From Rikenellaceae bacterium (GTDB lineage: Bacteria > Bacteroidota > Bacteroidia > Bacteroidales > UBA932), in assembly GCA_003513895.1 (NCBI GenBank), contig DOSU01000095.1, positions 3,078-8,700 on the forward strand: DNA of 5,623 nucleotides, in the 5' to 3' direction. The notes beneath the pieces are model-generated. The model was not told the origin of the DNA. It searched no databases and saw only the letters and a program-made list of their open reading frames with translations. The position numbers and the translations under genes were made by a program. How positions within the stretch are numbered: position 1 is the stretch's first letter; every line of letters starts with the position of its first letter. Shown here piece by piece: positions 1-5,558 of the stretch.

Positions 1-1173
1 ACCCGGCCCGGGGAAAGGATGGCGGGAAATAAGTTCGGTTTTTATTCCCATTGCTTTTCCAACTCTCCTCACTTCATCTTTGAACAGGGAACGCAAAGGT
101 TCAACTATCTTAAGTTTCATGTAGGCAGGCAGCCCGCCTACGTTATGGTGCGACTTAATAGTTGCCGACGGGCCGTTTACCGAAACCGATTCAATTACAT
201 CGGGATAAATAGTACCCTGAGCCAGCCAGCTGACATCTGTTATTTTATGAGATTCTGTATCGAAAACATCAATAAAAGTTTTCCCTATTGCTTTCCTTTT
301 TAGTTCGGGATCGGAAATGCCTGCAAGCGCCTCCATGAATTGTTTACCGGCCTCAACTCCGGTTACATTCAGCCCCATGTCTTTATAAGAATCCAGAACA
401 CTTTCGAATTCATCCTTTCTTAAAAGCCCGTTGTCCACAAAAATACAATAGAGGTTTTTCCCAATCGCCCTGTTGAGCAGAACTGCTGCAACTGTAGAAT
501 CAACTCCTCCTGAAAGACCAAGAATTACTTTATCGTCTTTGATTTTGTCTTTAAGCTCTTTAACAGTAGTTTCGATAAATGAATCCGGAGTCCAGTCTCC
601 GGAGCATTTACATACTTCCATTGCGAAATTTCTGAGAATAGCGCTTCCCATTTCGGTGTGATATACTTCCGGATGGAACTGAACGGCATATGTCTTTTCG
701 CCTGCAATTCTATAAGCAGCATTTGATATATCTTCGGTCGATGCTGTTACGGAACCTCCCTCAGGCAGCTTAGTAATAGTATCGCCATGAGACATCCACA
801 CCTGAGTATTGGAAGATATTCCCCTGAAGAGAGGGCAGGAAGAGTCATCAATTTTTAACATTGCTCTTCCATATTCTCTTGAAACCGAAGCATTCACATC
901 TCCTCCATAATGTTTTGCAAGATATTGCGCTCCATAGCAGATTGCCAGAATTGGATACTTTCCTTTTATCCCGGACAAATCAATCACCGGAGCATTTACA
1001 TCTCGAACTGAAAACGGACTTCCGGAGAGAATTATGCCCTTTACAAACTTATCCGGTACAGGAATTTTATTGAATGGTACAATTTCGCAATATACATTTA
1101 ACTCTCTGATACGACGGCCAATAAGCTGAGTAAACTGTGATCCGAAATCGACAATAAGTATTTTTTCTGACAT
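1..1173 (-). CDS. guaA: GMP synthase (glutamine-hydrolysing), partial at the C-terminus
   Basis: GuaA converts XMP, ATP and glutamine to GMP in the cytoplasm, the last step of guanine nucleotide synthesis. The reading frame is open from the ATG at 1173-1171 to the window edge, giving 391 residues; family members have about 510-525, so roughly 120 C-terminal residues (the rest of the dimerisation domain) lie outside. This is a window cut, not a biological truncation. The N-terminal class I glutamine amidotransferase domain (about 1-190) shows the nucleophile Cys79 in AICYGAQ and the His167/Glu169 pair in QFHPEV. The ATP pyrophosphatase domain follows, with the P-loop SGGVDS at 221-226 and the family signature KSHHNVGGLP at 340-349; RHPFPGPG at 384-391 begins the C-terminal part. 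All visible catalytic residues are present. The start gives the expected MSEKILIVDFGSQ N-terminus. It is transcribed divergently from typA. Confidence 0.97.
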   Translation of the reverse strand, partial: MSEKILIVDFGSQFTQLIGRRIRELNVYCEIVPFNKIPVPDKFVKGIILSGSPFSVRDVNAPVIDLSGIKGKYPILAICYGAQYLAKHYGGDVNASVSREYGRAMLKIDDSSCPLFRGISSNTQVWMSHGDTITKLPEGGSVTASTEDISNAAYRIAGEKTYAVQFHPEVYHTEMGSAILRNFAMEVCKCSGDWTPDSFIETTVKELKDKIKDDKVILGLSGGVDSTVAAVLLNRAIGKNLYCIFVDNGLLRKDEFESVLDSYKDMGLNVTGVEAGKQFMEALAGISDPELKRKAIGKTFIDVFDTESHKITDVSWLAQGTIYPDVIESVSVNGPSATIKSHHNVGGLPAYMKLKIVEPLRSLFKDEVRRVGKAMGIKTELISRHPFPGPG

Positions 1174-1203
1174 CAAGCGGGAATTAATTATGATAATAAT
1201 CCG

Positions 1204-1211
1204 CAAAAATA
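1204..1211 (-). promoter_or_regulatory. Probable guaA promoter, -7 box
   Basis: Read on the minus strand, the sequence TATTTTTG matches the Bacteroidetes -7 consensus TAnnTTTG. Transcription would start near 1197-1200, giving a leader of about 25 nt before the guaA ATG. I see no clear -33 TTTG at the usual distance. The box lies inside an inverted repeat shared with the divergent typA promoter. Confidence 0.6.
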
Positions 1212-1223
1212 ATATTTTTTGTC

Positions 1224-1231
1224 TACTTTTG
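1224..1231 (+). promoter_or_regulatory. Probable typA promoter, -7 box
   Basis: TACTTTTG matches the Bacteroidetes -7 consensus TAnnTTTG. It ends only 11 bases before the typA ATG, so a start site at the usual distance (about 1235-1238) would leave a leader of 5-8 nt and no room for a ribosome binding site. No good -33 element is seen at the expected spacing. Confidence 0.6.
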
Positions 1232-1242
1232 CGGCCTAATAT

Positions 1243-3042
1243 ATGCAAAAAATACGAAACATTGCCATTATCGCACACGTCGATCACGGCAAAACCACTT
1301 TGGTGGACAGAATGATTCTTCAGGCTAAGCTATCCAGAGATGCCGAGAAGATGGGTGAACTCATTATGGATAGCAACGATTTGGAAAGAGAGCGGGGGAT
1401 TACAATACTTGCGAAAAATGTATCTGTTCCATACAAAGACTACAAAATTAACATCATTGATACCCCTGGCCACGCCGATTTCGGAGGTGAGGTAGAGAGA
1501 GTGTTGAACATGGCCGACGGTGTACTGCTTCTTGTAGACGCATTCGAAGGCACTATGCCGCAAACAAGATTTGTACTGCAAAAAGCAATTGATCTGGGTA
1601 AAAAACCCATCGTGGTAATAAACAAGGTAGATAAACCAAACTGCCGGCCCGACGATGTTAACGAACAGGTTTTTGACCTTATGTTCAGCCTTAACGCAAC
1701 CGAAGAGCAACTTGATTTTAAAACAATATACGGAAGTGCAAAGCTGGGATGGATGTCTAAGGACTGGCGCAATCCAACTACCGACATTACGGACCTGCTT
1801 GATACAATCATAGAGGCAATTCCCGAACCGGAGGCACTTGAAGGTACGCCACAAATGCTCATCTCTTCACTGGAATATTCTCCGTATGTAGGGAGAATAG
1901 CAGTTGGAAGGTTAAGAAGAGGCGTTCTAAAACCAGGTATGTTCCTCACTCTTTGCAAAAGAGACGGAGTGACATTTGAAAAGGTAAGAGCCAAAGAAGT
2001 AATGCTCTTTAGCGGAGTAGAAAAGGTTAAAGTAGACGAGGTAAAGAGCGGTGATATCTGTGCGGTTGTTGGTATAGAGGGGTTTGAAATCGGAGATACA
2101 CTTGCAGATGCCGAAAACCCGGAAGCTCTTCCACCAATTGCAATTGACGAGCCAACAATGAGCATGTTGTTTACCATTAACGACTCTCCGTTTTTTGGAA
2201 GAGAGGGCAAACTTGTAACTTCAAGGCATCTTAAAGAGAGACTTGAAAAAGAACTTGAAAAGAATCTTGCATTAAAGGTTAAAAACGGACTTACTGCCGA
2301 TTCGTTTATCGTATACGGCCGGGGCGTTCTTCACCTCTCCATATTAATTGAAACAATGCGCCGCGAAGGCTTTGAACTTCAGGTGGGCCAGCCGAAAGTA
2401 ATTGACAAAACAATCAACGGCCAAAGATGCGAACCTGTTGAACATCTTACAATAGACCTGCCGGAAGAGATGGTTGGCAAAGCTATAGAGATGGTTACCA
2501 GAAGAAAAGGATCACTTCTCCACATGGAACACAGGAATGAGCGAATTCATCTGGATTTCGACATACCGTCAAGAGGCTTGATTGGTCTGAGAACAAACAT
2601 GATAACAGCAACTCAGGGAGAGGCTGTAATATCTCACCGTTTTAAAGCATACGAACCATTCAAGGGCGAAATTGAAAAGAGGATAAACGGTTCTCTCATT
2701 GCAATTGAAACTGGACTTGCAATTGCCTACTCAATGGATAAGCTTCAGGACAGAGGCCGGTTCTTTATTCACAACAACGAAGAAATATACGGCGGTCAGG
2801 TTGTCGGAGAAAATTCAAGGGCAGACGATCTTGGAATTAACATCTGCAAAACCAAAAAGATGTCCAATGTAAGAGCTTCGGGAACAGACGACAAAGCAAT
2901 GCTCATACCTCCGGTTATATTCTCTCTGGAAGAGGCACTTGAATACATTCAGGAAGACGAACTTGTAGAAGTTACTCCAAAATCTATCAGGCTCAGAAAG
3001 ATATACCTCGACGAAAACGAGAGGAAAAGGAGAAAGGCTTAG
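1243..3042 (+). CDS. typA: Ribosome-binding translational GTPase TypA/BipA
   Basis: TypA (BipA) is a GTPase of the EF-G/LepA group that binds the ribosome and, in studied bacteria, supports large-subunit assembly and growth under cold or other stress. The 599-residue protein is full length (E. coli 607). The GTP-binding domain carries G1 AHVDHGKT (11-18), the switch I RGIT (51-54), G3 DTPGH (73-77), G4 NKVD (127-130) and G5 SAK (165-167). A beta-barrel domain II follows (about 205-300), then domains III and V of the EF-G type, and the BipA-specific C-terminal domain with GLRTNMITATQGEAVISHRF near 445-465 and the conserved EIYGGQVVGENSR stretch. The tail is strongly basic (NERKRRKA). The ATG gives the standard start MQKIRNIAIIAHVDHGKT. 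No terminator is visible after the stop; a new promoter begins within 10 bases. Confidence 0.98.
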   Translation: MQKIRNIAIIAHVDHGKTTLVDRMILQAKLSRDAEKMGELIMDSNDLERERGITILAKNVSVPYKDYKINIIDTPGHADFGGEVERVLNMADGVLLLVDAFEGTMPQTRFVLQKAIDLGKKPIVVINKVDKPNCRPDDVNEQVFDLMFSLNATEEQLDFKTIYGSAKLGWMSKDWRNPTTDITDLLDTIIEAIPEPEALEGTPQMLISSLEYSPYVGRIAVGRLRRGVLKPGMFLTLCKRDGVTFEKVRAKEVMLFSGVEKVKVDEVKSGDICAVVGIEGFEIGDTLADAENPEALPPIAIDEPTMSMLFTINDSPFFGREGKLVTSRHLKERLEKELEKNLALKVKNGLTADSFIVYGRGVLHLSILIETMRREGFELQVGQPKVIDKTINGQRCEPVEHLTIDLPEEMVGKAIEMVTRRKGSLLHMEHRNERIHLDFDIPSRGLIGLRTNMITATQGEAVISHRFKAYEPFKGEIEKRINGSLIAIETGLAIAYSMDKLQDRGRFFIHNNEEIYGGQVVGENSRADDLGINICKTKKMSNVRASGTDDKAMLIPPVIFSLEEALEYIQEDELVEVTPKSIRLRKIYLDENERKRRKA

Positions 3043-3049
3043 TTTGGGG

Positions 3050-3079
3050 TTTGAATTTTAAAAAAATAGATTAACTTTG
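3050..3079 (+). promoter_or_regulatory. Bacteroidetes-type promoter for the DUF177-rpmF(-fabH) group
   Basis: A -33 box TTTG (3050-3053) and a perfect -7 box TAACTTTG (3072-3079) are separated by 18 bases, close to the normal spacing for the Bacteroidetes primary sigma factor. Transcription should start near 3083-3086, leaving about 10 nt before the ATG at 3096. This is the best promoter in the window. Confidence 0.8.
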
Positions 3080-3095
3080 CAGGCTCATTTTGTTT

Positions 3096-3620
3096 ATGGG
3101 AAAAATTGCACATAACGATTATACGATCTCGATTAAAGGGCTCTCAATAGGGAAGCATAACTATGATTTTTCGATTGACAGTGCTTTTTTTGCCGATTTT
3201 GGGGAATCTCCTATAAGTGTTGCTTCACTTGAGTTGAAGACAGAACTTATTAAAGAGGCTACCTGGATAAAAGTTACAAGTGAAATTAAAGGAGAGGTTG
3301 TTGTAGAGTGCGACAGATGCCTGGAAGATTTGAAAATACCTGTTAAAACAACTGCAAGCATTATCGTGAAGTTCGTAAGAAGCGAAGACGAGGAGGAGAA
3401 CGACGAAATCATGATACTTGAACCATCGGAAACAGAGTTGGACCTGAAGCAGTTCTTTTACGACTACACTTGCCTTAGCCTTCCTCTGCAGAGGGTTCAC
3501 CCAAAAGGAGAATGCAATGAGGATATGATTAAAAAACTCAATTCTCTTCGGGCGAGCGAAAAGAAAATGAAAGCTGATACAAGCTCACCATTTGAAAAGC
3601 TGAAAAATTTATTGAATTAA
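3096..3620 (+). CDS. DUF177 / YceD-family protein (probable large-subunit rRNA or ribosome assembly factor)
   Basis: This 174-residue protein belongs to the DUF177 (YceD) family, almost always encoded just before rpmF. In plants and bacteria the family has been linked to 23S rRNA accumulation; the exact activity is unsettled. The family hallmark CDRCLE is at 72-77 (Cys72 and Cys75), followed by a strongly acidic stretch at 97-104, and a second conserved region with Cys126 and Cys140 in YDYTCLSLPLQ...GEC; the four cysteines could bind a metal, which is inference. The C-terminus SSPFEKLKNLLN fits the family's short terminal motif. I chose the ATG at 3096; an in-frame TTG at 3090 would add two residues but lies almost at the predicted transcript start. 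The gene is 19 bases from rpmF and probably cotranscribed with it. Confidence 0.9.
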   Translation: MGKIAHNDYTISIKGLSIGKHNYDFSIDSAFFADFGESPISVASLELKTELIKEATWIKVTSEIKGEVVVECDRCLEDLKIPVKTTASIIVKFVRSEDEEENDEIMILEPSETELDLKQFFYDYTCLSLPLQRVHPKGECNEDMIKKLNSLRASEKKMKADTSSPFEKLKNLLN

Positions 3621-3639
3621 TACTGTAAAATTTATAATA

Positions 3640-3822
3640 ATGGCACATCCGAAACACCGAATTTCAAAACAACGCAAAGGAAAACGCAGGACTCACTATA
3701 AAGCAGAATTGCCAACTCTGGGAACCTGCTCAAATTGCGGCTCTGCAGTACTATACCACAGAGTATGCCCTGAATGCGGCTTCTACAGAGGCCGTCTTGT
3801 TATCGACAAAGCAACCGCCTAG
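3640..3822 (+). CDS. rpmF: Large-subunit ribosomal protein L32 (bL32), zinc-binding form
   Basis: bL32 is a small basic protein of the 50S subunit. The 60 residues begin MAHPKHRISKQRKGKRRTHYKA, the characteristic basic N-terminus that threads into 23S rRNA. A complete zinc ribbon follows: Cys30 and Cys33 (CSNC) and Cys43 and Cys46 (CPEC), so this is the zinc-dependent C+ form rather than a cysteine-free paralogue. The C-terminal GFYRGRLVIDK is typical of the family. The start codon is preceded by an AT-rich stretch without a Shine-Dalgarno sequence, normal for ribosomal genes of Bacteroidota. The gene follows the DUF177 gene by 19 bases. Confidence 0.98.
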   Translation: MAHPKHRISKQRKGKRRTHYKAELPTLGTCSNCGSAVLYHRVCPECGFYRGRLVIDKATA

Positions 3823-3843
3823 TGTCGATTGGGTGATTAAGTA

Positions 3844-3891
3844 AAAATTACCGAGATCAGTCACACCAATGGCTTCGATCCCGGTAATTTT
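3844..3891 (+). terminator. Long hairpin between rpmF and fabH (possible attenuator or terminator)
   Basis: AAAATTACCG (3844-3853) pairs perfectly with CGGTAATTTT (3882-3891). After one mismatch the stem continues with GATC (3855-3858) against GATC (3877-3880), leaving a loop of 18 bases. The descending arm ends in four T, a weak U-tract that is itself part of the stem, so it could work as a terminator or partial attenuator in either direction, separating rpmF from fabH expression. A protein-binding palindrome is the alternative. Confidence 0.55.
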
Positions 3892-3919
3892 ACAATTATA
3901 CACTTTAGTAGTAAAATTT

Positions 3920-3926
3920 AAGGAAG
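3920..3926 (+). promoter_or_regulatory. Possible ribosome binding site of fabH
   Basis: AAGGAAG lies 9 bases before the ATG at 3936 but only 3 bases before the in-frame TTG at 3930. The spacing favours the ATG as the fabH start. It is the only Shine-Dalgarno-like sequence in front of a gene here. Confidence 0.5.
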
Positions 3927-3935
3927 CACTTGATT

Positions 3936-4937
3936 ATGGACAATAAAAGAGCTGTAATTACGGGAATTGAAGCTTTTCTTCCCGACTACATACTCACCAA
4001 TGAAGAAATTTCCACAATGGTCGATACAACCGATGAGTGGATAATGACTCGCATTGGCGTAAAAGAGAGAAGAATTCTTAAAGAAGATGGCCTTGGTACA
4101 TCCCACATGGGAGCCGAAGCAGTCAAAAAACTTCTTGCAAAGACAAAAACAAAAGAGGACGACATTGACATGCTCATTTGTGCAACAGTCACTCCTGATA
4201 TGCTTTTCCCCGCTACTGCAAATATTATTTGCGATAAGGTAGGTATAAAAAACGCATGGGGATATGACATAAATGCAGGTTGCTCAGGATTCCTTTTTTC
4301 ATTCGCAACGGCAACCTCTTTTATCCGTTCAAGAACTGCTAAGAAAATTATTCTGGTAACCGGCGAAAGGATGTCATCAATAACAGATTATCAGGACAGA
4401 ACAACTTGTCCGTTGTTTGGAGATGCAGCCGTTGCAATGCTCATAGAGCCTTGTGCCGATGAAACTCTTGGACTTCAGGATCAGATTCTTCATGTCGACG
4501 GTATCGGAAGGCACTATCTGTATCAGAGAGCAGGCGGTTCACTCTTCCCTCCAACGGAAGAGACAATTATTAAAAGAGAACACTATATTCACCAGGACGG
4601 GCAAACTGTATTCAAATATGCCGTAAGCCGCATGGCAGATGTATCTGTAGAAATTATGGAAAAGCACAGTCTTAAGGCCGAAGACATTGCATACCTCATT
4701 CCTCATCAGGCAAACATGAGAATTATTGAGGCTACAGGAAAAAGAATGGGGCTGGACAACGAAAAGATTCTGATAAACATAGAAAAATTTGGAAATACAG
4801 CCGGAACTTCCATACCTTTGGTGCTCTGGGAATACGAAAAGAAATTCAAAAAAGGCGATACCCTGATCTTCTCGGCATTCGGTGCCGGATTTACCTGGGG
4901 AGCAATTTATTACAAGTGGGCTTATAACAGTAAGTAA
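3936..4937 (+). CDS. fabH: Beta-ketoacyl-[acyl-carrier-protein] synthase III
   Basis: FabH condenses an acyl-CoA primer (acetyl-CoA or a branched one) with malonyl-ACP, the first committed elongation of type II fatty-acid synthesis in the cytoplasm. The 333-residue protein has the full catalytic triad: Cys116 in DINAGCSGFLF, His257 in IPHQAN and Asn287 in KFGNTA. The N-terminal substrate-site signature TTDEWIMTRIGVKER is at 31-45, and the C-terminal GAGFTWGA at 316-323. His257 lies 141 residues after Cys116, against 132 in E. coli; the extra length seems to fall around 190-225, and primer preference cannot be read from it. The start is the ATG at 3936, supported by AAGGAAG. The gene order DUF177-rpmF-fabH is common, often with plsX between; plsX is absent here and a tRNA gene follows fabH. 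Confidence 0.97.
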   Translation: MDNKRAVITGIEAFLPDYILTNEEISTMVDTTDEWIMTRIGVKERRILKEDGLGTSHMGAEAVKKLLAKTKTKEDDIDMLICATVTPDMLFPATANIICDKVGIKNAWGYDINAGCSGFLFSFATATSFIRSRTAKKIILVTGERMSSITDYQDRTTCPLFGDAAVAMLIEPCADETLGLQDQILHVDGIGRHYLYQRAGGSLFPPTEETIIKREHYIHQDGQTVFKYAVSRMADVSVEIMEKHSLKAEDIAYLIPHQANMRIIEATGKRMGLDNEKILINIEKFGNTAGTSIPLVLWEYEKKFKKGDTLIFSAFGAGFTWGAIYYKWAYNSK

Positions 4938-4978
4938 ATATAAGAGTTAAGGATATATAAAAGTTAAGTACTTATCCC

Positions 4979-5050
4979 GGCCCTATAGTTCAAGGGATAG
5001 AACGGAAGTTTCCTAAACTTCAGATTCGCGTTCGAGTCGCGGTGGGGCTA
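4979..5050 (+). tRNA. tRNA-Arg, anticodon CCT
   Basis: A complete cloverleaf can be folded. The acceptor stem GGCCCTA pairs with TGGGGCT (two G-T wobbles), the D stem GTTC with GAAC, the anticodon stem GAAGT with ACTTC, and the T stem TCGCG with CGCGG around the loop TTCGAGT. The anticodon loop TTCCTAA places CCT at 5012-5014, reading the arginine codon AGG. The discriminator base is A at 5050; the 3' CCA is not encoded, so it must be added by the nucleotidyltransferase. The gene starts 41 bases after fabH with no obvious promoter and ends two bases before a terminator stem. Confidence 0.95.
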
Positions 5051-5052
5051 CA

Positions 5053-5086
5053 ACAGGGCAGGATTTTATCCTGCTCTGTTTTTTTT
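5053..5086 (+). terminator. Strong rho-independent terminator after tRNA-Arg
   Basis: ACAGGGCAGGAT (5053-5064) pairs with ATCCTGCTCTGT (5068-5079) through 12 positions including one G-T wobble, with a three-base TTT loop, followed by a run of eight T (5079-5086). It would end the tRNA transcript, and probably any fabH readthrough as well. Confidence 0.92.
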
Positions 5087-5148
5087 CAATATATAGTAGG
5101 TTGCCTCTGTTTCGTTTTACCCGTTCCGGCCGCATTCGCCATTTCTGC

Positions 5149-5320
5149 ATGGAAAAGCTCACTATCATCAACGCAGTTTTTCTTAACGCTTTTTTCTTTG
5201 GGTTTTTCGGTGCCTGCGGAACGCCTCCCTTCGGTCGTTGAACGGTCCTCGGCCTTTTTCCGAAAAACCCTTCAGAAAATAAGCTAAAAAACAGATGTTG
5301 CTTCAAGTGAGCTTTTCCAT
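5149..5320. repeat. Large imperfect palindrome (MITE-like or structured RNA)
   Basis: Two arms of about 61 bases (5149-5210 and 5260-5320) are imperfect reverse complements. The outer 15 bases match exactly: ATGGAAAAGCTCACT (5149-5163) against AGTGAGCTTTTCCAT (5306-5320). The inner 11 also match exactly: GGGTTTTTCGG (5200-5210) against CCGAAAAACCC (5260-5270). The stretch between them aligns with small gaps. The 49-base centre (5211-5259) is GC-rich with CGTTGAACG at 5236-5244. A non-autonomous mobile element with long terminal inverted repeats is the most natural reading, though no target duplication is evident; a long-hairpin RNA is the alternative. Confidence 0.7.
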
Positions 5321-5391
5321 TGCAAATATTTCGAGCGACAAGTCATAAAAAACAGTTGCTCTCTTTATGCAGCTTGTAATATATTATTATC

Positions 5392-5448
5392 CAGGTAGTT
5401 ACTCAAAACAACCAGATTGTATTTCTGATTGTTTTGAGCAAGTACCTG
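5392..5448. repeat. Long hairpin, 25-base arms
   Basis: The arm 5392-5416 pairs with 5424-5448 at 22 of 25 positions around a seven-base loop TTGTATT. The blocks are CAGGTA with TACCTG, TT with AA, CTCAAAACAA with TTGTTTTGAG, and CAGA with TCTG. No T-run follows on either strand, so it is a poor intrinsic terminator. It may be a small palindromic repeat, part of an element end, or a structured transcript. Confidence 0.75.
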
Positions 5449-5480
5449 ACAATATGTTACTTAAAGAAACTAGATTGTCA
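5447..5480. repeat. Short inverted repeat TGACAAT / ATTGTCA
   Basis: TGACAAT (5447-5453) and ATTGTCA (5474-5480) are exact reverse complements 20 bases apart. The left copy overlaps the foot of the preceding hairpin by two bases, and TTGTC occurs again at 5482-5486. It may be an element boundary; the short length makes chance possible. Confidence 0.4.
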
Positions 5481-5558
5481 ATTGTCCCGTCCTGAAATAG
5501 GTTGACTCACCGTCGCCTCCGAAACGGACTCTTCGTCGATTGCCAAAAGGGGGCAAGA

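Larger units (their letters stand above)
1201..1234. repeat. Inverted repeat between guaA and typA
   Basis: CCGCAAAA (1201-1208) is the exact reverse complement of TTTTGCGG (1227-1234). Extended to 11 bases per arm (1201-1211 and 1224-1234) the arms differ at one position. Each arm contains the outward-facing -7 box of one of the two divergent genes, so the symmetry may simply reflect two similar promoters, or it may be an operator. Confidence 0.7.

Noticed and set aside
19..1073. Plus-strand frames of 62-94 codons in the first kilobase
   Set aside because: They lie opposite the fully motif-supported guaA reading frame.
1330..2210. Long minus-strand frames (174 and 256 codons) inside typA
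   Set aside because: They are antisense shadows of a well-supported gene; their translations show no family motif.
3090..3095. TTG start for the DUF177 protein
   Set aside because: The ATG two codons later is a better codon, and the TTG sits only about 5 nt after the predicted transcript start.
5042..5287. Plus-strand open frame of 81 codons
   Set aside because: It starts inside the tRNA, runs through the terminator and the palindrome, and its translation matches no family I recognise; the opposite strand is also open over the same stretch (5013-5306), as expected of palindromic DNA.
5285..5355. Direct repeat TAAAAAACAG at 5285-5294 and 5346-5355
   Set aside because: Ten AT-rich bases with partly similar flanks are weak evidence; they do not border the palindrome cleanly as a target duplication would.
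5344..5369. Inverted repeat CATAAA / TTTATG
   Set aside because: Six AT-rich base pairs with a 14-base loop are expected by chance in such sequence.
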